The notes: generated by a model from the sequence alone, not told the origin. A stretch of DNA of 64,000 bases from CBDDYU01 sp965235655 (GCA_965235655.1 CBDDYU010000003.1:87230-151229); one strand, 5' to 3'. Shown: positions 1-9,356, counted from the stretch's first letter. Program-made: numbers and translations.

Positions 1-1925
1 TCATTACCTTGTTTATAATATCTAGGTCGTTTCCATGCGCCAGCATCAGTAAAGACAGCATTATTTTTTTCATGCCAACTGTGCATTGGTGTTTTTCTGG
101 TAGGCATAAACTCCATGCCAATTTCTCTTCCAACAATAGTTCCAATAGTAATAGGTGTAAATGGAGGTCTGAATGTAGTGTGACCTACTTGAGGAACAAT
201 TTTTTTTTCAACATTTGCTACTAATTGTAAACCATTTAAATTACTAGTTCTGCCCTGGTCAGTTGCCATTCCAAGAGTAGTATAACGCTTAACATGTTCT
301 ATTGATCTATATCCTTCTCTTAAAGCTATCTCGATATCAGATACTGCCACATCATTTTGGAAATCTACAAATCTTTTATAACTCTTACCTTTTGGTAATG
401 GAGAGCACCAAAACTTATCGTGCGAACTTTGTTTGGCCTCATTAGTGTTAGGTATTTGAATATTTATTTCTTGATTAGTAATTTTTTTTGAAGTTTCTGC
501 CCCAATTTTAAAACCATTTTCTAGAGTTTCTTTTAAATTGAAAGTTCCATTTGCCGCTCCAATTGAGTGTTCATTTTGTTTTGCTTGATCAGGAACAAAT
601 GCATCTATTTTTTCATTAAATTTTAATTTATTCCCCGATTGAGAGGCTAAATGGACTGTAGGTGTCCAAAAACCAGATACACAAATACAATCACATTCTA
701 TAGTTTCCGTATTCTCAAAATCAGATTTATCATTATTTAATTTTCCCACTAAGGCTGATTTTACTTTTTTATATCCGTTTGCAGCAATTACTGCATAGGA
801 AAATTTTATTGAAATATTTAAATTTTTAGCTTCATTTATTAAATCCGAATTTTGATCTTCTCTAGTATCTAAAATAATGGGATCTACTCCATGTTTTTTA
901 AATTCAATTGCAGTTTCGTAAGCGCTATCATTATTTGTAAAAATTAAAGGTTTTTTACCAATCAGCACTCCATACACTTTAATATATTCTTTTGCTGCCG
1001 CTGATAAAAATACTCCTGGAGTATCATTGTTTCCAAATACTATTGGTCTTTCAATTGATCCTGTTGATAATAAAACTTCTTTTGCTCTTATGTACCAAAG
1101 TCTTTGTCTTGGAGTAAATTTGGATTTTGTTTTTAGATGATCACCAATTCTTTCAAACATTACCATCATGTTGTGATCATAATATCCAAAAACTTGAGAT
1201 CTATTTTTAACAATTACATTAGGCATTTCTTTTAATTCAGAAATTATTTTTTCTGTCCAAGCTTTGCCTGATAAATTATCAATAGTAACATTGTCAGTTA
1301 AAAGTGAACCACCAAATCTTGGTTTATCTTCAGCTAAAATTACTCTTGCACCATTTTTTGCTGCTGCATAGGCGCTTGCTAGACCTGCAGGACCAGATCC
1401 GGTTACTAACAAATCACAGTATTCATACTTATGCTCATATCTTTCATTATCTTTTTCAGTTGATGCCACTCCTAGACCAGCTGCTTTTCTAATAAAAGGT
1501 TCATAGACTTTATACCAAAAGCTTTTTGGCCACATAAAAGTTTTGTAATAAAATCCAGCAGGAAAAAATCTATTAAGTACATTGTTGATTGCTCCAATAT
1601 CAAATTCAACTGAAGGCCAACAATTCTGACTAGTTGCCGACAAACCCTCTACTAGTTCAATTTCTGTAGCATTAACATTAGGTTCTGAATAACCGTTAAT
1701 TGTAACTTGTAATTTTGCATTAGGCTCATCTACACCAGCGCCAAAAAAACCTCTGGGTCGGTGATATTTAAAACTTCTACCAACTAAATGAATGCCATTT
1801 GCTAATAATGCCGAGGCTAATGTGTCTCCCTCGTAACCTGTATATTTTTTACCATTAAAATAAAATTCAATCTCTTTGTTTCTATTTAATAAACCTTCAT
1901 TTGCTAATCTAAATAATTGAGTCAT
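1..1925 (-). CDS. soxA: Sarcosine oxidase alpha subunit, C-terminus cut by window edge
   Basis: The large subunit of heterotetrameric sarcosine oxidase carries a dinucleotide-binding fold and a C-terminal GcvT-like tetrahydrofolate domain; the complex demethylates sarcosine to glycine, with the methyl carbon going to 5,10-methylene-THF. About 641 codons are visible and no stop occurs before the left edge. Residues 1-100 form the small ferredoxin-like N-terminal domain (with a YHRPRG motif). A GSGPAG nucleotide-binding loop lies near residue 176, and the first part of the aminomethyltransferase domain begins near residue 600. Families of this type are usually close to 1000 residues, so roughly a third is missing. 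The start codon shares one base with the soxD stop (TAATG), so translation is coupled. The homologous N-methylglutamate dehydrogenase MgdC is the main alternative. Confidence 0.92.
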   Translation of the reverse strand, partial: MTQLFRLANEGLLNRNKEIEFYFNGKKYTGYEGDTLASALLANGIHLVGRSFKYHRPRGFFGAGVDEPNAKLQVTINGYSEPNVNATEIELVEGLSATSQNCWPSVEFDIGAINNVLNRFFPAGFYYKTFMWPKSFWYKVYEPFIRKAAGLGVASTEKDNERYEHKYEYCDLLVTGSGPAGLASAYAAAKNGARVILAEDKPRFGGSLLTDNVTIDNLSGKAWTEKIISELKEMPNVIVKNRSQVFGYYDHNMMVMFERIGDHLKTKSKFTPRQRLWYIRAKEVLLSTGSIERPIVFGNNDTPGVFLSAAAKEYIKVYGVLIGKKPLIFTNNDSAYETAIEFKKHGVDPIILDTREDQNSDLINEAKNLNISIKFSYAVIAANGYKKVKSALVGKLNNDKSDFENTETIECDCICVSGFWTPTVHLASQSGNKLKFNEKIDAFVPDQAKQNEHSIGAANGTFNLKETLENGFKIGAETSKKITNQEINIQIPNTNEAKQSSHDKFWCSPLPKGKSYKRFVDFQNDVAVSDIEIALREGYRSIEHVKRYTTLGMATDQGRTSNLNGLQLVANVEKKIVPQVGHTTFRPPFTPITIGTIVGREIGMEFMPTRKTPMHSWHEKNNAVFTDAGAWKRPRYYKQGN

Positions 1926-2191
1926 TAAATCTCTTCGTTTAATTTTGCCGTTTTAAAAATTTCGTGAGTAACGGTATCTCGTTGCGCTCTAAACCATTGT
2001 CTACATCCTGAAACATGATGCCAAAGCTCTATGTGCTTACCTCTAGGACTTTTTCTTAAATAAACAAAATTATCCCATTCCTGGTCAGAAACTTCTTTGT
2101 TTAGCTCAGGTCTCTTAACAGTACCATCTCCACCATAAGCAAATTCTTTTTGAGCTCTGTCTCCACAGTATGGGCATTTTATATTCAGCAT
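1925..2191 (-). CDS. soxD: Sarcosine oxidase delta subunit
   Basis: Small zinc-binding subunit of heterotetrameric sarcosine oxidase, which packs against the alpha subunit. The 88-residue product starts with a CPYCG zinc-knuckle motif at residues 6-10 and has the YLRKSPRG and HxxGCRQWF segments typical of SoxD. Length is normal for the family. It lies directly between soxB (contiguous, no spacer) and soxA (one-base overlap), giving the standard soxBDA gene order; a soxG gamma subunit would be expected beyond the left edge. Identification is firm for the family. Substrate specificity (sarcosine versus N-methylglutamate) cannot be settled from this subunit. Confidence 0.93.
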   Translation of the reverse strand: MLNIKCPYCGDRAQKEFAYGGDGTVKRPELNKEVSDQEWDNFVYLRKSPRGKHIELWHHVSGCRQWFRAQRDTVTHEIFKTAKLNEEI

Positions 2192-3448
2192 TTATGATAT
2201 CCAAGTTTTGGTCCCAAGACCTTTTTCATCCAGCAAGTATCCTGTCGAAAACCTACTCAAACTAAAACCAGCATTTAATTCATGAACTCTATCCTGGGCA
2301 ATTGTATGAGCAAATGTCCATCCAGAAGATGGGACAGATTTAAATCCTCCGTAACACCAACCACAATTTAAATACAATCCTTCAATATGGGTTTTATCTA
2401 TTATTGGTGATCCATCCATAGACATATCCATTATACCTCCCCAAGTTCTTAGCATTTTTAGACGACTTAAGAATGGAAATAAAGCAACACCACCTGTTAA
2501 CACATGTTGTATGGTAGGTAAGTTTCCTTTTTGAGCATAACTATTATACCCATCAAGATCACCGCCCATAACCATTTCACCTTTATCAGACTGACTAATA
2601 TAAAAATGTCCAGCACCAAAAGTTACCACTCCATCTAAAACCGGTTTAACAGGTTCAGAAACGCAAGCTTGAAGAACATGGGCTTCAATCGGAAGAGTCA
2701 TATTTAATTTTTCAGCTAAAACATTTGTGCTACCAGCTACACAGAGGCCAATTTTTTTTGTTTTAATATCTCCTCTTGATGTTCTTACACCTGTAATTTT
2801 TCCAGCTGTCACATCGAATCCTGTAACTTCACAATTTTGTATTATATCAACTCCCATTGAGTCCGCTTGACGTGCGTAACCCCAAGCCACTGCATCATGT
2901 CGAGCAGTACCTGCACTTGGTTGAGCTAGTCCACCAAAGATTGGGTATCGTACATCATCAGAAAAATCTGCCATCGGAATAATTTTTTTAATTTCTTCTC
3001 TATTTAAAAGTACAGCATCAATTCCATTCAATCTCATAGAGTTTCCTCTACGTGCGTATGCATTCATTTGAGCATCTGAATGAGCTAAATTTATTATTCC
3101 TCTTGGTGAAAACATGACATTAAAATTTAATTCCTGACTCATGTTTCTCCATAAATTCATTCCAAACTCATTGAATCTTGCATTCTCATCATACATAAAA
3201 TTAGATCTAATAATTGTAGTATTCCTTCCAATATTTCCCCCACCAATCCAACCTTTTTCAATAATAGCTACATTGGTAATTTTATGTTCTTTTGCCAAAT
3301 AATAAGCAGTAGCAAGACCATGGCCACCACCTCCTATAATAACTACATCGTATTCTTTTTTTGGAACTGGATCTTTCCATGCTAAATCCCAATTTTGATG
3401 ATTGGAGAAAGCATTTTTTATTAGACTGAGAATTGAATACTTTTGCAT
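2192..3448 (-). CDS. soxB: Sarcosine oxidase beta subunit (FAD catalytic subunit)
   Basis: The catalytic subunit carries FAD and covalent FMN and oxidises the N-methyl group of sarcosine. The 418-residue protein has the DAO-family nucleotide-binding motif GGGGHGLATAYYL near residues 38-50, followed by the EKGWIGGGN segment and the RNTTIIRSN motif typical of SoxB. The C-terminal GWCYGGFK stretch is the second FAD-contacting region. It is first in the minus-strand sox operon and diverges from fhs across a 125-base AT-rich gap. Pairing of SoxB with a formate-THF ligase makes metabolic sense, since both feed the folate one-carbon pool. MgdA of N-methylglutamate dehydrogenase is a close homologue and remains an alternative, particularly since GmaS and MgsABC are encoded 25 kb away. 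Confidence 0.92.
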   Translation of the reverse strand: MQKYSILSLIKNAFSNHQNWDLAWKDPVPKKEYDVVIIGGGGHGLATAYYLAKEHKITNVAIIEKGWIGGGNIGRNTTIIRSNFMYDENARFNEFGMNLWRNMSQELNFNVMFSPRGIINLAHSDAQMNAYARRGNSMRLNGIDAVLLNREEIKKIIPMADFSDDVRYPIFGGLAQPSAGTARHDAVAWGYARQADSMGVDIIQNCEVTGFDVTAGKITGVRTSRGDIKTKKIGLCVAGSTNVLAEKLNMTLPIEAHVLQACVSEPVKPVLDGVVTFGAGHFYISQSDKGEMVMGGDLDGYNSYAQKGNLPTIQHVLTGGVALFPFLSRLKMLRTWGGIMDMSMDGSPIIDKTHIEGLYLNCGWCYGGFKSVPSSGWTFAHTIAQDRVHELNAGFSLSRFSTGYLLDEKGLGTKTWIS

Positions 3449-3465
3449 GGAATAATTTTATAATA

Positions 3466-3481
3466 AACTATGTAAATAGTT
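3466..3481. promoter_or_regulatory. Short inverted repeat upstream of soxB
   Basis: A 6-bp perfect inverted repeat with a 4-bp spacer (AACTAT-gtaa-ATAGTT) lies about 18-33 bases upstream of the soxB start, in the divergent soxB/fhs gap. It could be an operator or a leader hairpin. In DNA this AT-rich such a repeat can occur by chance, so support is weak. Confidence 0.2.
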
Positions 3482-3573
3482 CTTATTTTTTTTATATATA
3501 ATTTTTAGAAGTTTCAAAAATTTAAAAAAAGAGATATTAATCGTTCAAATTTAATAAACTAACAAAGGACATT

Positions 3574-5259
3574 ATGAGCGAAGTTAAATCAGATATTCAG
3601 ATAGCTAGAGAAGCACAAATGCAACCAATAAAAGACATATTGGCTAAAGTTAACGTGCCTGATGAAAGCTCTGCTTTTAGTCCTATGGGCAGACATATAG
3701 CTAAGATTAATTTAGAATACCTAGATACTTTAAAAGATAAACCTGATGGTAAGCTAATATTAGTTACAGCAATAACTCCAACTCCTGCTGGAGAAGGCAA
3801 AACCACGACATCTGTAGGTTTAAATGATGGTTTAAATAAAATTGGAAAAAAATCTATAGTATGTTTAAGAGAACCAAGTTTAGGTCCTTCTTTTGGTATG
3901 AAAGGTGGAGCTGCTGGAGGTGGTTATGCACAAGTTGTTCCTATGGAACAAATTAATTTACATTTCACTGGAGACTTTCATGCAATAACCTCTGCTCACA
4001 ACTTATTGTCGGCTTTAATCGATAATCATATTTATTGGGGCAACAAGTTAAACATCGATGTTAGAAGAATTGTTTGGAGAAGAGTAATGGATATGAATGA
4101 CAGAGCTCTAAGATCAATTAATGTAAATTTAGGTGGCGTAGCCAATGGTTTTCCTAGAGAGGATGGCTTTGATATAACTGTAGCTTCAGAAATCATGGCG
4201 ATTTTTTGCTTAGCAAATAGTATTGAAGATTTAGAAAAAAGAATTGGAAATATAACAGTAGCTTACACAAGAGATAAACAACCAATTTTTGCAAAAGATC
4301 TAAATGCTCATGGTCCTATGACTGTTTTATTAAAAGATGCGTTAAGACCTAATATAACCCAAACTTTAGAAAATAATCCTGCCATTATTCATGGAGGTCC
4401 TTTTGCAAATATCGCTCATGGATGTAATTCTGTAATTGCCACAAAAGCTGGTTTAAAATTAGCTGATTACGTTGTCACTGAGGCAGGATTTGGAGCTGAT
4501 CTTGGTGCTGAAAAATTTTTAGATATAAAATGTAGAAAATCAAATCTTAAACCAAGTTGTGTAGTGATAGTTGCAACAATTCGTGCTTTAAAAATGCACG
4601 GAGGTTTAGCTAAAGATGAGTTAAAAAATGAGAATTTAGAGGCTCTTAAAAAAGGGTTAGTAAATTTAGAGAGACATATTGAGAATATTAAAAAATTTGG
4701 TCTGCCAGTTGCAGTAGCTGTAAACCATTTTATTGCAGATACAGATAAAGAAGTTAATGAGTTAATAAATTCATGTAATAAATTAGGTGTAAAAGCTACT
4801 TTGTGTATGCATTGGGCAAATGGTGGAGAAGGAACAAAAGATTTAGCTTCACATGTTGTTGAATTAATTGATAAAGAAAAAGCTAATTTTAAATTCTTGT
4901 ACGAAGATAAAACTAAATTATTTGAAAAAGTTGAAACCGTAGCTAAAGAAATTTATAGAGCAAGCGAAGTAATTGCAGATTCTAAAGTAAGAGCTCAATT
5001 AAAGGGATTTGAAGATCAAGGTTATGGAAATCTACCTATATGCATTGCTAAAACACAGTATAGTTTTTCAACAGATCCTAGTTTAAAAGGTGCACCCACA
5101 GGACACGTTTTGCCAATAAGAGAAGTTAGATTGTCATCTGGTGCTGAATTTATTGTTGTAATCTGTGGAGAGATAATGACTATGCCAGGCTTACCTCGAG
5201 TACCGGCAGCCGACTCTATAAAATTAAATGACAAAGGTGAAATAGAGGGATTGTTCTAA
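3574..5259 (+). CDS. fhs: Formate--tetrahydrofolate ligase
   Basis: Cytoplasmic enzyme that joins formate and tetrahydrofolate with ATP to give 10-formyl-THF; in methylotrophy-like pathways it can run in reverse to oxidise C1 units with ATP gain. The 561-residue length is typical. The ATP-binding loop TPAGEGKTT is at residues 70-78, and the LREPSLGPSFGMKGGAAGGGY segment follows at about residue 92 onward. The ATG at 3574 is preceded by an AAAGGA ribosome binding site. It is divergent from soxBDA and is followed by tmm after 104 bases, grouping C1-releasing and C1-oxidising steps. No clear terminator separates it from tmm. Confidence 0.97.
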   Translation: MSEVKSDIQIAREAQMQPIKDILAKVNVPDESSAFSPMGRHIAKINLEYLDTLKDKPDGKLILVTAITPTPAGEGKTTTSVGLNDGLNKIGKKSIVCLREPSLGPSFGMKGGAAGGGYAQVVPMEQINLHFTGDFHAITSAHNLLSALIDNHIYWGNKLNIDVRRIVWRRVMDMNDRALRSINVNLGGVANGFPREDGFDITVASEIMAIFCLANSIEDLEKRIGNITVAYTRDKQPIFAKDLNAHGPMTVLLKDALRPNITQTLENNPAIIHGGPFANIAHGCNSVIATKAGLKLADYVVTEAGFGADLGAEKFLDIKCRKSNLKPSCVVIVATIRALKMHGGLAKDELKNENLEALKKGLVNLERHIENIKKFGLPVAVAVNHFIADTDKEVNELINSCNKLGVKATLCMHWANGGEGTKDLASHVVELIDKEKANFKFLYEDKTKLFEKVETVAKEIYRASEVIADSKVRAQLKGFEDQGYGNLPICIAKTQYSFSTDPSLKGAPTGHVLPIREVRLSSGAEFIVVICGEIMTMPGLPRVPAADSIKLNDKGEIEGLF

Positions 5260-5363
5260 ACTATTATAACAATACAACCTTTAAATTATAAATTTTTTTC
5301 TTTTAAATAAGAGTTTTTTATTAGTAATATCTATTTATAAATAATTAAAATGGAGATTATCTA

Positions 5364-6695
5364 ATGACAAAAATTGCAATTATAGGTGCCGGTCCATGCG
5401 GACTTTCAATGCTTAGAGCTTTTGATCAAGCTGAAAAAAAAGGTGAAAAAATTCCTGAAGTAGTTTGTTTTGAAAAACAAGCAGATTGGGGTGGATTGTG
5501 GAACTATAGTTGGAGAACTGGATCGGATCAGTATGGAGACCCTGTTCCTAATAGTATGTATAGATATCTTTGGTCGAATGGGCCAAAAGAATGCCTTGAG
5601 TTTGCAGACTATTCATTTGATGAACATTTTGGAAAACCAATTCCATCATTTCCACCTCGTGCAGTGTTGTATGATTATATTCTTGGAAGAGTTAGTAAAG
5701 GGAATATTAAAAATAAAATTAAATTTAATACAAAAGTAACTAGTGTTGTTTTTAAAAATGATAAGTTTGAAATTAGTTACTTAGATAAAACTAGTGATGC
5801 TACTTCAAAAGATAACTTTGACTATATAGTTGTTGCTTCAGGTCATTTTTCAGTACCTTTTATACCAGAGTATGAGGGAATGAGCTCTTTTCCAGGCAGA
5901 ATTTTACACTCCCATGACTTTAGAGATGCTGAAGAGTTTAGAGGAAAAAATGTTATTGTTTTAGGAAGCAGTTATTCTGCAGAAGATATTGCTCTACAGT
6001 GTCATAAATATGGAGCTAACAGTGTAACAATTGGTTATCGACATAACCCAATGGGATTCAAATGGCCAAAAGGAATGAAAGAAGTTCATTATCTTGATAG
6101 ATTGGATGGTAAGAAAGCAATCTTTAAAGATGGTACTGAACAAGATGCTGATGCAATAATTCTTTGCACTGGTTATTTGCACCACTTTCCATTTATAGAT
6201 GAAAATTTGAGGTTAAAGACTAGAAATAGATTATACCCACCAAAATTATATAAAGGTGTAGTCTGGCAAGACAATCAAAAACTTATTTATCTTGGTATGC
6301 AAGATCAGTTTCATACTTTTAATATGTTTGATTGCCAAGCTTGGTTTGCAAGAGATGTCATCATGGGGAAAATTAAACTTCCAAATAGTGATGAAATTAG
6401 CAAAGATATTAACAAATGGGTGGCAATGGAAGAAAAGCTTGAAAATCCTGATCAAATGATTGATTTCCAAACTGAATATACCAAAGAGCTTCATGAAACG
6501 TCTGATTATCCAAAAATTGATTTTGAATTGATAAGAAAACATTTCAAAGAATGGGAACATCATAAGGTTGAAAATATTCTAACATATAGGAATAAATCTT
6601 TTTCTTCTCCAGTTACCGGATCTGTTGGGCCTATTCATCATACACCATGGTCTGAGGCAATGGATGACTCTTTAAAAACTTTTTTAAATAAATAA
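5364..6695 (+). CDS. tmm: Trimethylamine monooxygenase (flavin-containing monooxygenase)
   Basis: Tmm oxidises trimethylamine to trimethylamine N-oxide with NADPH and O2 using FAD. The 443-residue protein has the FAD loop GAGPCG at residues 8-13, a WGGLWNY segment near 44-50, the flavin-monooxygenase signature FxGxxxHxxxF starting at F176, and the NADP loop GSSYSAED near 203-210. Length and sequence match the bacterial Tmm branch of the FMO family, well known from SAR11 and roseobacters. Its location 8 kb from tdm in the same window supports a TMA-to-DMA route. Other tertiary amines or dimethylsulfide may also be substrates. A TGGAGA ribosome binding site precedes the start. Confidence 0.92.
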   Translation: MTKIAIIGAGPCGLSMLRAFDQAEKKGEKIPEVVCFEKQADWGGLWNYSWRTGSDQYGDPVPNSMYRYLWSNGPKECLEFADYSFDEHFGKPIPSFPPRAVLYDYILGRVSKGNIKNKIKFNTKVTSVVFKNDKFEISYLDKTSDATSKDNFDYIVVASGHFSVPFIPEYEGMSSFPGRILHSHDFRDAEEFRGKNVIVLGSSYSAEDIALQCHKYGANSVTIGYRHNPMGFKWPKGMKEVHYLDRLDGKKAIFKDGTEQDADAIILCTGYLHHFPFIDENLRLKTRNRLYPPKLYKGVVWQDNQKLIYLGMQDQFHTFNMFDCQAWFARDVIMGKIKLPNSDEISKDINKWVAMEEKLENPDQMIDFQTEYTKELHETSDYPKIDFELIRKHFKEWEHHKVENILTYRNKSFSSPVTGSVGPIHHTPWSEAMDDSLKTFLNK

Positions 6696-6700
6696 AGTTG

Positions 6701-6733
6701 TTTGGCTGCTTTCAATTGATGGGAGCAGCCAAA
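6701..6733. terminator. Bidirectional hairpin between convergent tmm and gpsA operon
   Basis: A perfect 10-bp stem (TTTGGCTGCT / AGCAGCCAAA) with a 13-base loop lies just after the tmm stop and just after the stop of the convergent microprotein gene. A/T-rich tracts flank it on both sides, so it can act as a terminator for both operons. Confidence 0.6.
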
Positions 6734-6741
6734 AATACTGA

Positions 6742-6906
6742 TTAGTTTTCTTTTATAAAGTAAGGTATTAAAAATACAAAACAGGCTATTAAGAAAAAAA
6801 TACTGCCAAACATTGCCCAAAAACTTCCAATACTAGAGATAATAAAACCGATTGCTGAAATAATAAATAGTACCCACCCAACTATATTACAAATTTTATT
6901 TACCAT
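6742..6906 (-). CDS. 54-residue membrane microprotein coupled to gpsA
   Basis: A short frame starts with ATG at 6906-6904 and ends with TAA at 6744-6742. Its start overlaps the gpsA stop by 7 bases (ATGGTAA), which strongly suggests translational coupling. The product has two hydrophobic stretches (about residues 8-26 and 29-50) with a short polar break and ends in IKEN, so it should be an inner-membrane hairpin. I do not recognise a family. It is the last gene before the bidirectional hairpin and so completes the proX-to-gpsA operon. The gene is seen only as an intact frame; conservation in relatives would be the deciding evidence. Confidence 0.55.
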   Translation of the reverse strand: MVNKICNIVGWVLFIISAIGFIISSIGSFWAMFGSIFFLIACFVFLIPYFIKEN

Positions 6907-7862
6907 CTTATATTAAGTTTTGCATTATTTAAAATTGCCTTCAACAAATCTACCATCAATGGAATTTTTTTATTATCAATTTTTTTTAAGATATAGTGAC
7001 CAATTTCAAAAGCTAATTCTGCTCCCTCAATAGTATCATTTAGCATAAATTTTTTTTTAGCGTTTTTAAATGTAAAACCTTTTCCTAAAAAATAACCCAT
7101 CTTACTATTTCGTCCACCTACAGCACTCACATAAAGATCTCCTATTCCAGCAAGTCCATAAACTGTCTCTTCCCGTCCTTTAAAAAATTTAGTCAAATAA
7201 ACCATTTCAGAAATTGATTTATTAAAAATAGTTGAAGCAGTATTTGCACCTTCCCCAGCACCTATCAACATAGAATAAATATTTTTAATTGCCGAACATA
7301 TTTCTACACCCCTAACATCTGTAGAATATTCAGTTTTATAATATTTTGTTGAGATTAATTTTCCAATAGATTTTGCAATTTTAATATTTTTATTTGCTAT
7401 AACAGTGCTTGATTTTATTTTTCTTACTAACTCACCAGCTAAACATGGGCCCTTCAGAACTGAAATATTCAATTTTTTATTTCCTTGATTTAAAACTTCA
7501 GACATTGTGATAATTTTTTTTGTATTTTTATCAAATTTAAGACCTTTGGTTAAAATCAAAATATTTGTATTGTATTTTAATTGTTTTATATTTTTTCTGA
7601 CCCATTCAATTCCCATTGAACCTACAGCTATAGTAACTAAATCCCATTTTTGACTTAAAATTTCACTTGTAAATTTTTTTATATTTAATTTTTTTGGAAG
7701 TCTTATCTTTAATGCTGGATGAAAATTTTTATTTTCAATTAATTTTTTAACTAATTGATTATTATAAGGCTCACATAAAGTAACATTATTTTTATTATCT
7801 AAGCATGGAATTGAAAAAGCTGCGCCCATTGCACCTGCACCTATAATCAAAATTTTTTTCAT
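6900..7862 (-). CDS. gpsA: NAD(P)-dependent glycerol-3-phosphate dehydrogenase
   Basis: Soluble dehydrogenase interconverting dihydroxyacetone phosphate and sn-glycerol 3-phosphate. The 320 residues include the N-terminal nucleotide-binding loop GAGAMG at 8-13, the LTKGL and LKGPCLA segments in the middle, and the catalytic-domain segment VRGVEICSAIKNIYSMLIG, with a later GLAGIGDLYVS motif. It lies 8 bases after glpK, so the pair can convert glycerol to glycerol-3-phosphate and then to DHAP without a membrane GlpD. GpsA is usually biosynthetic; pairing with a glycerol kinase suggests a catabolic use here. Its stop overlaps the start of a small membrane protein gene. Confidence 0.88.
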   Translation of the reverse strand: MKKILIIGAGAMGAAFSIPCLDNKNNVTLCEPYNNQLVKKLIENKNFHPALKIRLPKKLNIKKFTSEILSQKWDLVTIAVGSMGIEWVRKNIKQLKYNTNILILTKGLKFDKNTKKIITMSEVLNQGNKKLNISVLKGPCLAGELVRKIKSSTVIANKNIKIAKSIGKLISTKYYKTEYSTDVRGVEICSAIKNIYSMLIGAGEGANTASTIFNKSISEMVYLTKFFKGREETVYGLAGIGDLYVSAVGGRNSKMGYFLGKGFTFKNAKKKFMLNDTIEGAELAFEIGHYILKKIDNKKIPLMVDLLKAILNNAKLNIRW

Positions 7863-7870
7863 AGTTTAAA

Positions 7871-9349
7871 TTATGTTAAAGTTTTACGAATTGCTAATTT
7901 CCACCCTTTTAAAAGATTGTTTCTAAAAGATTTATCAATTTTTGGATAAAAAACTCTATCTTTTTTCCATTTCTTTTTTATTTGATTTAAGGATTTAAAC
8001 TCCCCAATTTGATATCCTGATAAAAAAGCAGCTCCTAAAGCTGTTGTTTCTAATATTTTTGGCCTAATTACATTTAAATTAATTATATTTGAGAGAAATT
8101 GTGCAAACCAATTATTGGCAACCATTCCTCCATCAATTTTTATTATTTTTGGTTTTAACCCATCTTTTTTCATTGAGCTAAATAGATCATAACTTTGATA
8201 AGCAACAGACTCTACTACAGCTCTAACTAACACCTTCCAATCACTATTTCTTGTAAGTCCTGTAATCAATCCTCTAGCTTCAGGTCTCCAGTAAGGAGCG
8301 CCAAGTCCACTAAATGCTGGAACAATATAAACCCCTTCATTATCCTTTCTTGAAGAAGCAATTTTTTCAGTATCAAAAGCATTATTAATAAGTTTAATCT
8401 TATCTCTTAGCCATTGAATACCCGCTCCAGCTATAAAAATAGATCCTTCTAGAGCATAAGTATTTTTCTCATTTAAACGATAACATATAGTAGTTAATAA
8501 TTTATTTTTTGAATAAATTTTTTTCAATCCAGTATTCATTATTACAAATGCCCCTGTACCATAAGTAGTTTTTATTGTACCTTTTTCAAAACAAGCTTGT
8601 CCAACTGCAGCTGCCTGTTGATCACCAAGCACAGCTGAAATTGGAATTTCATTATTGAAAATTTTTTTATCTAATACTCCAAAGTTATCCGCAGAGTTTT
8701 TAACTTCTGGAAAAATTTTAATTGGTAATTTCAATTTATTTAAAATTTCTTTATCCCATTTATTCGTGGTTATATTAAACAACATAGTTCTTGAAGCATT
8801 AGTTGCATCAGTTAAATGTTTTTTTCCATTTGTAAGTTTCCAGATTAAATAAGTATCTATTGTGCCAAACAATAAATCATTAGTTTTTATTAAATTTTTT
8901 GCTTGCTTAACATTATTGATAATCCATTTTATTTTAGTTGCTGAAAAATATGGATCAATGAATAAACCTGTTTTTTTTCTAATTATTTTTTCATAATTAT
9001 TTTTTTTTAATAATTGGCAATACTTTTCTGTTCTTCTATCTTGCCACACAATTGCATTATATATAGGTTTACCATTTTTTTTATCCCAAAGAACTGTAGT
9101 TTCTCTTTGATTGGTAATACCAATACTTAAAATTTTTCCTTTTAACTTTTTAGATTTTATAATTACTTCTTTTAGTAATTTACAAGTTGTCTGCCAAATT
9201 TCATTTGGATCTTGTTCTACCCAACCATTTTTAGGAAAAAATTGTTTTATTTCTAATTGAGATTTAAATTTAATATTTCCTAGTGTATCAAAAAGTATTA
9301 CCCTTGAAGAGGTGGTGCCTTGATCAATGGCAACAATAAATTTTTTCAC
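7871..9349 (-). CDS. glpK: Glycerol kinase
   Basis: Phosphorylates glycerol with ATP to sn-glycerol 3-phosphate. The 492-residue protein starts with the phosphate-binding loop AIDQGTTSSR near residue 7-16, has the NQRETTVLWD segment, the DQQAA motif, and the GGMVANNWFAQFLSNI FGGY-kinase signature in the C-terminal half. The start is GTG at 9349, giving an N-terminus (MKKFIVAIDQG) that aligns with other GlpK proteins, and no better upstream start exists. It sits 7 bases after the betaine transporter permease gene and 8 bases before gpsA, an unusual attachment to an osmolyte ABC operon. Confidence 0.94.
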   Translation of the reverse strand: MKKFIVAIDQGTTSSRVILFDTLGNIKFKSQLEIKQFFPKNGWVEQDPNEIWQTTCKLLKEVIIKSKKLKGKILSIGITNQRETTVLWDKKNGKPIYNAIVWQDRRTEKYCQLLKKNNYEKIIRKKTGLFIDPYFSATKIKWIINNVKQAKNLIKTNDLLFGTIDTYLIWKLTNGKKHLTDATNASRTMLFNITTNKWDKEILNKLKLPIKIFPEVKNSADNFGVLDKKIFNNEIPISAVLGDQQAAAVGQACFEKGTIKTTYGTGAFVIMNTGLKKIYSKNKLLTTICYRLNEKNTYALEGSIFIAGAGIQWLRDKIKLINNAFDTEKIASSRKDNEGVYIVPAFSGLGAPYWRPEARGLITGLTRNSDWKVLVRAVVESVAYQSYDLFSSMKKDGLKPKIIKIDGGMVANNWFAQFLSNIINLNVIRPKILETTALGAAFLSGYQIGEFKSLNQIKKKWKKDRVFYPKIDKSFRNNLLKGWKLAIRKTLT

Positions 9350-9356
9350 AAAAAAA

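Noticed and set aside
3449..3573. Promoters for soxB and fhs
   Set aside because: Several TATA-like and TTGAAA-like words occur, but spacing is 14-15 bases or the pairs are ambiguous, so no single site is defensible.
5281..5305. Possible terminator after fhs
   Set aside because: The stem is pure A/T (AAATT/AATTT) and short; such structures are frequent by chance here.
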